From Amphiura filiformis (lineage: Eukaryota > Echinodermata > Ophiuroidea > Amphilepidida > Amphiuridae), in assembly GCF_039555335.1 (NCBI RefSeq), contig NC_092635.1, positions 68,670,058-68,734,057 of the forward strand: a stretch of 64,000 bases of DNA. Reading direction: 5' to 3'. This document shows, piece by piece, positions 52,541 through 62,749 of this stretch (its first letter is position 1; every line of letters starts with the position of its first letter). Below the pieces are notes generated by a model, which saw only the letters and a list, made by a program, of their open reading frames with translations, searched no databases and was not told the origin of the DNA. The position numbers and the translations under genes are program-made.

Positions 52541-52673
52541 GAAGTGGGTAAGTGCAATAGCTGCCCTGTGAACATTTGGCAAAGTCACAGTATATTTGTA
52601 CTCATCTATACATGGCAGCTACACATGGCAGCTAATGCACTTACCCATTTCTGGCAGACATGAAGTTCAACCT
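52541..52673. mobile_element. Short MITE (GAAGTGGGTAAGTGCAATAGC)
   Basis: AGAAGTGGGTAAGTGCAATA with GCTGCC faces GGCAGC and TAATGCACTTACCCATTTCT. The GCAATAGCTGCC motif is shared with the 46,610 element. Confidence 0.75.
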
Positions 52674-52707
52674 GAGAATGAATAATCTTGTCAATTGACA
52701 TTCAGCT

Positions 52708-53395
52708 ATTCCAATTGTAATCCACCATAGACCGTGAAGAGATGGACGGTCGTCTGGATCGTAAGTCTATAGAAATTTCACATTATGCTGAGACCATGAT
52801 CGTCTCGCTCGCACCTAGCGTGTTTGAAAGAAGCGGCATTCAATCGAAGTACACACGTTGTCTCTGACACAGATTACGACTGCAATGTAAACTCTGTTGT
52901 CGCAAAACAATTATAGTTACAAGAAATGAAACGGTAAAACCCTTATTTGCTGCAGTTTCAAGTTAATTAAATAAATACATATATTCACCGTTTGATTTAT
53001 CTAACACTACCTGTTACTCTGGCATTGAATGAGTTTCAATTTATGTTATATAAGCCTTGGTCTCAACGTCACACTTACACGGATGCTCCGAGCACAAAAT
53101 TCCATTGGTTTGCGACTGATAATGCAATTGAGTGGACGAGAATTGTGTTATTGACCTTTTGTACGGTAAATCGATTCGATGGCAGGTTTAAAGACTATCT
53201 TGCCTTTGTGTTTGTGCGAGACGATCATAGCTTCAAAGGATATGCCGCAGATGACCGTCCATGTCTTCACGGTCTATGAATCCACACACAAATCTTCCAC
53301 ACAGGGAGTTACCTGAATAGATGACTCCATTTGAAATCTACACCCCCTGTGTGAGAGATTAAATAGGGGGTGTATCCGTGTATGGATTTCAATTG
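52708..53395. mobile_element. Palindromic MITE split by a nested insertion
   Basis: The left tip (ATTCCAATTGTAATCCAC, 52,708-52,725) and the main body (53,279-53,395, ending GTATGGATTTCAATTG) belong to the 'CCATACACCCCC' family. The 553-bp element 52,726-53,278 separates them. Confidence 0.8.
52726..53278. mobile_element. Nested TIR element with 7-bp target duplication
   Basis: The ends CATAGACCGTGAAGAGATGG and CCATGTCTTCACGGTCTATG are inverted with one mismatch, and the match continues inwards to GACGGTC / GACCGTC. AATCCAC flanks both sides (52,719-52,725 and 53,279-53,285). The plus-strand ORF inside (52,992-53,279) is not recognisable. A 7-bp duplication does not point firmly to one superfamily. 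Confidence 0.88.
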
Positions 53396-53631
53396 CCCAT
53401 TACAATCACTCAACATAAAAAAAATAAATTGACATCCAATTTGGCATTTCAGCTATTTGTTGAATGACTTGAATACTTTCATACCAGCTGCAAAAGAAAT
53501 CTTTAAAATATGATTTATTTTTTTAAATGACAATTGTTACAACTTAGGCACTATATTATTTGAGCACATACTTCTTCATTGTTAATGAGAGTTCTTTGAA
53601 ACTTTTTCAGAAAAAAGTTTGAAGTGAACTA

Positions 53632-53905
53632 CAATCCCCGAAATATGTCTTGAAACATTAAAGCGTCTTTAGGGGAAAATAAGTCCCCCCACTCCCCCGT
53701 GCAATGTTGAAACGTGCAAATGTGTTCAGCGTGTCTCCAAAGTGTCGCAACATTGAATGATGGGGGGTGGGGAAGTGAAAAGTGTTAATTGATGGCCCAG
53801 CTTTCTTCTAATTCCAAATATTGAACAATTTTATCCACATTAAAAATACACTTTTGATTTCATTCAAGATGCCTAAAGCGTTTCAAGGACATTTTTCGGG
53901 GATTG
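53632..53905. mobile_element. MITE copy A1 (CAATCCCCGAAA termini)
   Basis: CAATCCCCGAAATATGTCTT and its mirror (AAGGACATTTTTCGGGGATTG). TA precedes it (53,630-53,631). The right side is TC rather than TA because the palindromic arm begins there. Nearly identical to 56,124-56,395 and in the same orientation. Confidence 0.85.
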
Positions 53906-54752
53906 TCTGAGGCAATCGCTAAAATTAACATCTGATTTTAATCTTTTGGCTATAACTTTAAAACTACTTGATAGAATCACTCCAAATTTTCAATGAATAT
54001 TAGTTAGTGCATAAGCTATGATGTGGATATAAAATAAAACAACTATTCGTATCAATTTTGACTATATCGCCGTGCACTACAAGCAGGTTGCACCCATCAC
54101 CTGTGTATGTCTACAATCATAGATTGAATACAATAGTGCTCTTTTCATACATACTAATCTTACAGATGTGAGTGATCAGCATGATATAGTTCAATGCATA
54201 GGTACCGCGTGAAAAAATTTCCATGACTATTTATTAATAGATAGGCTATGATGTGGGCACAAAATAAAACAACTAATCTTTTATTTAGATAGTGGTCAAA
54301 TAATTCTTTTGTACTGCATCCATTTGCATATCTTCTGGAGCGTGCCTATAGAGGAGATGATTTGAACTAATGACCTTATGTGCAAGCACTCTATAAGTAA
54401 ATACTTATGAAAGCGTATGAAACTTGAACGGGGGGGGGTGTGGGGGGAGGGGGGGTTACACGATAATCGATTATCGATTTTCCTCCACCACCCTCCACCA
54501 CACAAATATAGCCCCCCCCCCCCCTAATCATCCTTAGCGACTGCGATTGAACATGACAGTCTGTGATCATCATTTCCGTGTTAGGTTTTAGAATTTAATT
54601 GAATATTGACAATTAATTGATCATTGATTGTCGGTTATTGACTGTCTATTGCCCCCCCCCCCCTCCCACCACCACCAACAACTCAAACACTGCTTAACAA
54701 CGACATCTACCGGCGTGGCGTGTTAAATAAAGACTGTGATCACAAACTCCTA

Positions 54753-55011
54753 CACTAGTGGAAGTTTTGGATGAGAAAACGGACATTTTGATGAGAATCG
54801 GCCAAAATGGTGAGAATTTAATTTTCTCATTCTCATGGATGAGAAACTCCCTGGTGTGTGTGTCAATCATTATTGTCTTATTAAAACTGGTGACAATTGC
54901 TAATCCCCGATTATTATTTTCTCATCCAAAAGAATGAGAAAATTAAATTCTCACCATTTTGGCCGTTTCTCATCAAAATGTCCGTTTTCTCATCCAAAAC
55001 TTCCACTAGTG
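54753..55011. mobile_element. Hairpin MITE (CACTAGTGGAAGTTTTGGAT)
   Basis: CACTAGTGGAAGTTTTGGAT, GAGAAAACGGACATTTTGAT and GGCCAAAATGGTGAGAATTT are mirrored on the right to CCACTAGTG. The arms are about 95 bp and nearly perfect. It is nested in the larger palindrome. Confidence 0.87.
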
Positions 55012-55815
55012 TTATCTGACAATTGCATTTAAAGATGTCCGGATCTATGTGTGTCTTTATTACAATTAAAAAAACAATCAATTATCATGCCATAGATAAA
55101 TTAGGGTTTTAAAACTTATTTTCGTGTTTCACAATGTCAATTGTAATGAATATAGTAGAAAAGTTTACTGGTTTGAATAAGTCACACACACACAAAAAAG
55201 AAAACAAAAAGTGAAACTGTTGGGGCTCGAACCACTAGCATTTCGTTTCACCGTCTGAAGTACTGTCCATTACACCACGCTGTCATGTTGAAATAATTAC
55301 GGGATTCCGTGATATATGGGTGCGCATTGTATTCTCGTGATTATGAAAATGGTAAATCTCGACAGACGATTTACATTTGCTAAAATCAGTAAAATGTAAA
55401 TAATGTTAGAGCTAACAAAACGTAAAATAGTAAAATTAGATGTAGTTTTTAACAAGCTTTCAAACAAAACACTTTACAAATAAAAGTTGACACCAAATCG
55501 GCCTAAATTATGAATTTTGTCAACGGTTTACCATTTCTAAATTAAAGAAACTCCTTGTATTAATATTCAGTATTAGACTATGGTAAACCGTCAAATCACT
55601 ATGTGATTCAATGGGACGATTTACAATCGCACTTTACCATTTCACGCAAATAAAATGATCAATTTTAAAGATATTTCTGCATGAGTAGGCCTACTTCATG
55701 AGCGTACTAATGCGATTTTTTTATTGGTTCGGTTTTTTTTTGCTTTGGGGGAGGGCGTTGATCTGAAAAATGTGCAAAAGGTCGTGTTTTGACTATATTG
55801 CCCTGCACTGCAGCG
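55012..55815. other. Non-coding centre of the palindromic element
   Basis: AT-rich. CGACAGACGATTTAC... and TACCATTTC repeats (55,353-55,650) resemble short internal duplications. No gene. Confidence 0.3.
55217..55288 (-). tRNA. Degenerate tRNA-like sequence (probable SINE remnant)
   Basis: The minus strand contains GTGGTGTAATGGACAGTAC (A-box region, close to tRNA-Gln/Glu) and GTGGTTCGAGCCCC (B box) 45 nt apart. The T stem and acceptor stem pair poorly, so a functional tRNA is unlikely. Confidence 0.4.
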
Positions 55816-56123
55816 TTCACGCGATACATATCCACTGAACTATATCATGCTGATCACTCACATCTGTAAGATTAGTATGTTTGAAAAGAGCGCTATTGTA
55901 TTCAATCTATGATTGTAGACATACACAGGTGATGGGTGCAACCTGCTTGTAGTGCAGGGCGATATAGTCAAAATTGATACAATAAGTTGTTTTATTTTAT
56001 ATCCACATCATAGCTTATGCATTAACTAATATTCATTGAAAATTTGGAGTAATTCTATCAAGTAGTTTTAAAGTTACAGCCAAAAGTTTAAAATCAGATG
56101 TTAATTTTAGCGATTGCCTCATA

Positions 56124-56395
56124 CAATCCCGAAATATGTCTTGAAACATTAAAAGCGTCTTTAGGGGAAAATAAGTCCCCCCACTCCCCCGTGCAATGTT
56201 GAACGTGCAAATGTGTTCAGCGTGTCTCCAAAGTGTCGCAACATTGAATGATGGGGGTGGGGAAGGAAAAAGTGTTAATTGATGGCCCAGCTTTCTTCTA
56301 ATTCCAAATATTGAACAATTTTATCCACATTAAAAATACACTTTTGATTTCATTCAAGATGCCTAAAGCGTTTCAAGGACATTTTTCGGGGATTG
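56124..56395. mobile_element. MITE copy A2 (CAATCCCGAAA termini)
   Basis: Flanked by TA on both sides (56,122-56,123 and 56,396-56,397). A direct repeat of A1 with a few small indels. The TA targets suggest a Tc1/mariner-type MITE. Confidence 0.88.
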
Positions 56396-56643
56396 TAGGC
56401 TCTGGGAATGGAGGCTCAGTTCTCCCCTGCCCCCCTAATAATTTTGGTGCAGGGGCTTGAATACCCCCCACCCCAATAATTCTAGGTAAAGTAAAAAACT
56501 GACCTGATACCAGAAAATGGCCATTTTAAAGTAGCCAAATAATCTGACAGTGAGGGGGAATCCCCCCAAAACAGGTCATCAACAAAATTTGGTTTGGTCA
56601 TCCCTCCCCCTCCTCCCCGTTGAAAATCTTCCAGATCCACTAA

Positions 56644-56919
56644 CTACCAAAATCCTGGTAAAAGAAGTGCAGTGTTTTTCACATAATCTAAATAGGCTGG
56701 GTCTTTTCCATATCGCTTCATCCCTTGTCTCTCCAAGATTGGTACCCCACTGATTCTCGTTAGGAGGAGGTAGACAAATATTGGTGAAATGACGCTGAGA
56801 TGCTGGTATCCTGACATGACGGAGGAGGATGACAGGTAGAGACCGGCCCACAGGAGGATCTCACCAAGGTAGTTAGGATGTCTGCTGATACTCCATAGAC
56901 CTGTGCTGATGAATTTACC
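56644..56919 (-). CDS. DUF1295 gene terminal exon
   Basis: Acceptor TCCCCAG. Encodes GKFISTGLWSISRHPNYLGE, a hydrophobic region and the C-terminus LLLPGFW, then TAG. The ending fits the family's usual C-terminus. No retention signal is evident. Confidence 0.94.
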   Translation of the reverse strand, partial: GKFISTGLWSISRHPNYLGEILLWAGLYLSSSSVMSGYQHLSVISPIFVYLLLTRISGVPILERQGMKRYGKDPAYLDYVKNTALLLPGFW

Positions 56920-59900
56920 CTGGGGATAGATTAATGTAAAAATACCATGGTAAGGTAAGATATTTTGACAGAGTCCTTTTGGTTTGCACACACTGTGTAT
57001 ATTGTGTGAAAAATACTAGATCATTTGTGGATGTAGCCTATGGTTCAATGTGCCTGTATGGTTCTAGTCTCTCTCACTCTCTTCTTTAGACCACATGTTT
57101 TCACATGTGAGATATAGTAGAACTACCTGTCTTGTACCGTAGGCCTACAATTAGCTCTATGGCCTTGTTTTGCAAATCTGGTCTACTAAAAAGGTCAATA
57201 GCCTTTCTCAACATCTACAATATTATAATGTGGTATCTGTTAAAGGCATTAATTTTGCCCTCAAGGAAGAGGCAGTTCCTTTAGAATGATAAGGTCATTT
57301 TAGTGTTGTTTAGAACAATTAAATACAAAAGGACGTTGAACCCTATCATTGGCTATATCTCAAAATCCATATTAACGACAATCGACTCATTTAGCTTGAT
57401 CACATCACATATACATACCGCATTATCAGGATCAGCCTTGAATACAGTTTTCTGATAATCAGCAACAGCTTCTAGAAGGAACCCTGCTGTCCACAGCCCC
57501 CAGCCTGCATAATCTCTAAGACCCAATGGCTTGTCCCTCTTCTCAGAATTTAAGATCATGGTTGGTAACAGAGTAAGCCATACCCATAGAGCTGAAAATG
57601 TAAACAGAAGCAAATGACAGAATGATTAAATCTCAGCAGCACACCCCTACCCAAACCAAACTTGAGTACTCCCACCTACAAGAGATGGGTAATGGGTACA
57701 TGTCACTCTTAAACACAATAAATGCTTTTTGTGTTTAATAATAATAAAGAATAAATTAGCTGTCCATTGATATGCAATACAATAAGAACATGTCACAAAT
57801 AATCTGAAATATAGATGCTTGAAAAAACTTTTCAAACTTTTTTGAGGAGTTTATATATTTGATCGATATGTTGTTTCTAAAAAGCTATCCCCGAAAGCTA
57901 TATGCATATATTTGAATATTTTTAATTGTAAAAAAATACTGATTGCAAATTTTGTGTTGCTTTTAATAAACAAAATCACTGAATGAAGTATTGAGCTATC
58001 ATAGATCCAGTTGAAATCCATACACCCCCTATGGAATATGTGTCCTTAATCTTCCACACAGGAAGCATGAATTTGAAATGGGGTTACCTGAATGAGTGAC
58101 TCTTTTGAAATCTACACTCCTGTGAGAGAGATTAAGGCTGTGTCTTCCATAGGGATATTCCAAAAATGCCTTGGCTCATCCAATTAGATAATAGTTAAAG
58201 GGGCATTTCGTGATCCACAGCCTCATCCCCCACTTTTCTCAAAAAAGTTGAGATTTTTATATCACTGGAAACCTCTGGCTACATAATGTTTATGTACAAA
58301 ATATTTCTTGCAGATTAATTCGTTTTGCAAAGATATCGTGAAATTTGAATTTCGTTCTGGTGCACCAGAACGAAATTACAACGCATTGTCTATGGAGCAG
58401 TGTAATACACATAATCATGCATAACTCGTAAACATAAAATCGGAATCAACTGATATTTTGGGAATATGCTTTTTTCGTGGATATGTACTGATAAATGTCA
58501 TAAAAAGAGGATGCTAGGATCACGAAATACTCCTTTAAATTTTAATAACACTATCTATAAACAACAGAATTATATTTTTGAAAGATATAGCCAGAGCCTT
58601 AACCAGGGTGTGCAACACCCCCCCTCCCCCAATATGCAAAAGTATACAAAAAGTCCCATAATTTAAGCAGCTTTTTTGGTCAAAAAAAGTTCCAAATTTG
58701 AGGAAGAAAGTCCACTATTCACAAATCCCCCCCCACCCTCCTTAGAAAAAAGTCCACTTTTTCAAAATCAGCACCCCCCATACGGGCCTGCCTATAGCTT
58801 TAATATAAAGTCCATTACCTTGTATAGTCCAATACACAAAGAATGTTTTTGGGTTGTGTTTGACTTTGTCAAATCTACTATCCCCTCCAGCCTGTAGGAC
58901 ACGGGTGAACAGGAATAATCCAAGTCTGCATGGGGAGAAGAAAACAAATGGTCATAAACTTTTTTGAAAAAACAAAACAAACAATGAAATCAACACATTC
59001 AATATTTCTTTCAAAAGGTTTTACACAATAATCGAAATAACTTCATGATAAAATGTAGTTCATTAAGGGATCTAGAATGAGCGTTTATGGCGTTTCAACA
59101 GTATTTTTTGTGGGACATGAGAGCACCTCAGACGTATCGAATTGCATTCTGAATATGAAGAATGTCTTTCTGATTCAAATAATTTTCAGTTTATGAAAAT
59201 CACGATATAATACAAATTTTATGACAAATTAATAAAATTTGATATTTTTCACATTTTGAGATATAACAGTCCTCAAGTAAATTTTATAAATTTAATGATA
59301 TATTCTTAAAGTGTACGTAGCTGGGAGGAAAAGCCGACGATCAATTGAAAATTTTGACATTTCATATTGAAGATATGGATTTTTTTTTTTTTTCCCAAAC
59401 GGACCTAATTTTTTTGGTGTTTTGGGGAAAAAATCCATATCTTCAATACGAAAGGTCAAAATTTTCAATTGATCGTCGGCTTTTTATCCCACCTACATAC
59501 ACTTCAAATATAAATCATCAGATTTATGAAGTTTACTTGAGTACTGTTAAATATCAAAAATATCAATTTTAATGATTTGCCATAAAATGTGTATTACATT
59601 GCGAATTTCAAAAATCAAAATTATTTGATATCAGAAGGACATTCTTCAGTATTCAGAATGCAATTCGATAGGTCTGATGTGCTCTAATGTCCCACAATAA
59701 ATACTGTCCAAACGTTCATACCCCTTCCCTTAAAGCCATATTATAACATTTCTTTAAAAATAGATTAGTATTTATTTTCCATAAAATGTTAGCTTTTACT
59801 GTCAGATATATCCCATTTTAATTTTGAGCCGAACAAGTGAGGTAAAGCAAAGAAAATTGGAATTTACTACTAGCGCCAATGCATGTTACTCTGGCGGTTG

Positions 59901-60700
59901 TAATATAGTGCGATCCTCTGGCGTGTGTGTGTCCCGCACGCCGTGTACGTAGTACTGTGTTATGAACAACACATACACGTTCGACTAATATTTCTATCGT
60001 AATAATAAAACGACGGTTCTGGCGGTTTATTCAAAATCACGAATTTTGACAAAACTACAGCAAGTCTTGATTTTTACTGAGAATCTTTATTTACTAAAGT
60101 ACATTACAATCGTGTAAAAACCTGAATTTAAATTTTTTTTGAGGGCATTCTTCTCAGCAAATGTTATAATATGGCTTTAAAATGTTTAGTGGGCCTGGCC
60201 AATTAAACTCTGTTACACACAAGAAAACAAAATTAAAGTAAAGCAACATACTGGTACTTGTAAACTACACATTTTCACTAGATACATAATACAGAAATGG
60301 AAAAATATAACTCATTTTAATAAATTCATCATTGTCATGCGATCAAGCAAAATAGAAGCCAGGCATATTTAATTTTCAGTTTTCTACATGTACATGATTT
60401 TATAAAACATCAGAAACCCCATCAAAATTGAATATTAATTTGTAAAGATATGAACAGCTGAACAATAGGCAACAAAAGAAATTATTTCCTTTGTTGGTTG
60501 TATCTGAAAATCAATATTTCTGACTTCCGACTGATTTTGCTTGATCACATCACAATTGAGCCATTCCGTTGAATAGAAATCAGCCAGACTTTACCTTACA
60601 GCCCATGTAGCTACCATACCAGTTTGCACTTTTTGTCGAAAATAAAACGTATTGCCCCATCTTAGTGTTTGTATTGCAAGGAATAAGAAAGTACCAGAAC
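56644..60700 (-). CDS. DUF1295 / steroid 5-alpha-reductase-like membrane protein (C-terminal four exons)
   Basis: Exons on the minus strand: 60,700-60,595; 58,925-58,819; 57,591-57,419; 56,919-56,644 (stop TAG 56,646-56,644). Joins are GT-AG and phase-consistent and give 219 residues. Recognisable family landmarks are WAVRLGLFLFTR, GGDSRFDKV, WTIQALWVWL, GLWTAGFLLEAVADYQK, GLWSISRHPNYLGEI and RYGKDPAYLDYVKNT. This order is that of DUF1295 proteins, related to the steroid 5-alpha-reductase C-terminal domain. They are multi-pass membrane proteins predicted to be NAD(P)H-dependent reductases; substrate unknown. The R-H-P-N-Y-x-G-E box is the conserved cofactor-binding/catalytic signature. The first one or two exons (about 40-60 residues, expected to end in G of ...LTG|SGTF) were not found before 64,000. 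It is tail-to-tail with the C2H2/PHD gene. Confidence 0.92.
57419..57591 (-). CDS. DUF1295 gene exon
   Basis: Acceptor TTTTCAG, donor GTATGT. Encodes LWVWLTLLPTMILNSEKRDK through TVFKADPDNA, with a membrane segment around GWGLWTAGFLLEAVA. Phase out 0. Confidence 0.93.
58003..58160. mobile_element. Palindromic MITE, 'CCATACACCCCC' family, right-truncated
   Basis: CCAGTTGAAATCCATACACC at the left. The right arm ends at GTCTTCCATAGGGATATTCC. It lies in the DUF1295 gene intron between 57,591 and 58,819. Confidence 0.75.
58585..58795. mobile_element. Degraded copy of the CAGGCCCGTACG hAT MITE
   Basis: Shares CAAAAGTATACAAAAAGTCC, GAAAGTCCACTATTCACAAA and TTTTTCAAAATCAGCACCCC with 60,745-61,000. 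The left terminus has diverged (CAGAGCCTTAACCAGG); the right reads ACGGGCCTG. It lies next to the DUF1295 exon at 58,819. Confidence 0.8.
58819..58925 (-). CDS. DUF1295 gene exon
   Basis: Acceptor CCATGCAG, donor GTAATG. Encodes LGLFLFTRVLQAGGDSRFDK and VKHNPKTFFVYWTIQ. Phase in 2, out 1. Confidence 0.92.
59067..59729. mobile_element. TTAA-flanked long-palindrome MITE, copy 2
   Basis: TTAA at 59,063-59,066 and 59,730-59,733; ends GGGATCTAGAATGAGCG and TCATACCCCTTCCC. The internal dyad centres near 59,405 (AAGATATGGATT / AATCCATATCTT). Same family as 27,846-28,489 in reverse orientation. In a DUF1295 intron. Confidence 0.85.
59734..60176. mobile_element. TTAA-flanked MITE abutting the previous one (AGCCATATTATAACATTT)
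   Basis: AGCCATATTATAACATTT and AAATGTTATAATATGGCT are perfect inverted ends. TTAA lies at 59,730-59,733 and 60,177-60,180. The interior resembles 12,630-13,000 inside the foldback element. It shares its left TTAA with the preceding element. Confidence 0.85.
60595..60700 (-). CDS. DUF1295 gene exon (first recognised)
   Basis: Acceptor TTTTCAG (60,701-60,707), donor GTAAAG at 60,594. Encodes SGTFLFLAIQTLRWGNTFYF, then RQKVQTGMVATWAV and AG of Arg. The donor is chosen over an overlapping GTAAGG because only this join gives WAVRLGLF in frame. Confidence 0.9.
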
Positions 60701-60744
60701 CTGAAAAGAGAACATCAAACTTTATTGTCTGCATCACATACTGT

Positions 60745-61000
60745 CAGGCCCGTACGCAGGGGGGGTGCGGGGGGTGCGACCGCATCTCCCCAAATTTGCA
60801 AAAGTATATAAAAAGTCCCAAATTTTGAGAATTTTGCGGCATAGTGACAAAAAATCAGGTTTTTACACATTTTTGGTCAAAAAGGTCCAAATTTGGGGAA
60901 GAAAGTCCACTTTTCACAAAATCGCCCCCCCCCCTTGGGAAAAAAGTCCACTTTTTCAAAATCAGCACCCCCCCCAAAAAAAATCCTGCGTACGGGCCTG
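60745..61000. mobile_element. hAT-type MITE (CAGGCCCGTACGCAGG)
   Basis: The termini CAGGCCCGTACGCAGG and CCTGCGTACGGGCCTG are perfect. The 8-bp target duplication CATACTGT (60,737-60,744 and 61,001-61,008) is also perfect. It inserted only 45 bp upstream of the acceptor of the DUF1295 exon at 60,700. Confidence 0.94.
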
Positions 61001-61008
61001 CATACTGT

Positions 61009-62157
61009 TGTATCTCAAAAGGCAGCCTTATGTGATTTATTCATTATTGTCATCCAATTGTGATTTATGCACATTAAAATTTACTTTAAATATTAAAGGG
61101 ATTATCACAATATTAATATCTCATGTTCATTCATAAAAGAAAGAAGCATGCTGAAATTTAAAATAACAATATGAAATGCAACAATGAAAATGAAAATCAC
61201 AAAAGGCAGTCTTTTGAGATATGACATTACATGTATGCGATGCAGACAATGACAAACATGTAATGTCATTATTGCATGGCTACTTTGAGGGGTAATAGTG
61301 CAAGAAGACCATACCTACAATAGCTGCCATATAATATTATACACTCTGCCACCACCCCAAGAGATTTTGCCCAATATGATTTTGCACAATCTGTGTCCAA
61401 AGAATTTTGATCACAGTTTTCCATAAAAAACCATGTGCACCAGAACTGCATGTGCTTCAGATAGTTTGTTTGTTTGTTTGTTTAAACGGTCGCTCCATGC
61501 ACGCTTGGGTCCTGATGGGACCAGGCTCAAGCAAAATAAAATGTGGCTTGTAGACAAACACGTTTAACATCATTTCATGGTGTGCAACACCAATTGAGTT
61601 AAAATTAACAAACTCAACTGGTCCTGGTCTTGGAGGTGAATTCATATTCCCAGTGGGCACAGGTTAGGATTTCGACGTTGTATCAACGTTGATACAACGT
61701 CGAAATATAACCTAACCTGATTTCAACCCGATTTCAACCATGTTTCAACAAACTTTCAATGCAAAAATTAAGGAGGTTGAAATCAGGTTGAAACTTCAAC
61801 GTTGATACAACGTTGAAATTTCAACCTGATTTCAACCAATGTTTCAATGCACAACTTAATGACGTTACATAAAATATTATTAGGACAAATATGCATATGC
61901 CTAGTATAATACATGTTTAAAGGTCGTTAGCATTGAAATTTTAGCCAAGTTTTTCTATATATCAATCCGCATGATCTAACGATTTAAACCGAACTTCCGT
62001 TCCCTTCTTCAAGTGGGCAAGCGGCGCACTACCTCAAATACTTACGCGAAAACACCGGGTGGTACGGGGTATGCTATCTGACCCCGTCGCCGCTCAATTG
62101 GCGGGCTGATGTTGATATGGGAATTCCTACAACATGGTGAAGTTGGTGCAAGAGACG
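61009..62157. other. Non-coding with a clustered inverted-repeat block
   Basis: 61,463-61,545 repeats the DIRS left-flank sequence. 61,668-61,835 contains several dyads built from AACGTTGATACAACGTTGAA and TTTCAACCTGATTTCAACC motifs, a probable small palindromic element. No coding sequence. Confidence 0.45.
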
Positions 62158-62414
62158 TTCACAAACACTTGTTAGGGGGGCTGATGCAAAAGGGTGGGGA
62201 GGGCTTTAGTTTTGGCCCTCCTAGGGGTAGAGGAGGGGCCTTGAAAAAATGACCAAAAATGTTCCCAGGAAAATTGAGTTTATATGATTTTCTATGGGAT
62301 TGACCCATAATTTTCATGTCAAAGGGAGGCTGAATTTTTAGAGATCTGAAAGGGGCGGAAAACTTTCGCGATGATTTTTTTTTTGCATCAGCCCCCCTAA
62401 CAAGTGTTTGTGAG
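62158..62414. mobile_element. MITE with ACAAACACTTGTTAGGGGGG termini
   Basis: ACAAACACTTGTTAGGGGGG followed by CTGATGCAAAA faces TTTTGCATCAG and CCCCCCTAACAAGTGTTTGT. The outermost GTTCACAAAC / GTTTGTGAGC is imperfect. Non-coding. Confidence 0.82.
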
Positions 62415-62749
62415 CGGTCCCTAATATGCCTATTCGCATATCTTCAAACTATTTTACTAACCCGATCATATCGCCCCGGGGAATTGCCCGGTATCGCCAC
62501 TGGCGGCATAGCCGTGTAGTAGCTACAAGGTCGGCATATCGAGGTCGGCACCCATACGCGGGAGGCAACCGGGTGTGGGAGTGGGTGGGCCGGCCGCATC
62601 ATAGGCCTATGTTGTCGATCATAGTCGGAGAAAGCAGGAGAGTGTTATGGGGGGGGGACGCCCTCTCTAATTTTTTTTTTCATGGGGGACGGCAAGTGTT
62701 TATAGGTAGGCCTATACCGCACGTTTGCAAGATATTGTGGGTGGGTATG

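Larger units (their letters stand above)
53908..56121. mobile_element. Large palindromic element with arms of about 306 bp
   Basis: The left arm (53,908-54,213; starts TGAGGCAATCGCTAAAATTA) and right arm (55,816-56,121; ends TTTTAGCGATTGCCTCA) are inverted with few differences. The 1.6-kb centre contains poly-G/poly-C runs near 54,430-54,520 and 54,650, a smaller hairpin element (54,753-55,011) and a tRNA-like block (55,217-55,288). No transposase was seen. Confidence 0.83.

Noticed and set aside
55217-55288. Functional tRNA gene
   Set aside because: The acceptor and T stems do not pair adequately. Kept only as a tRNA-like remnant.
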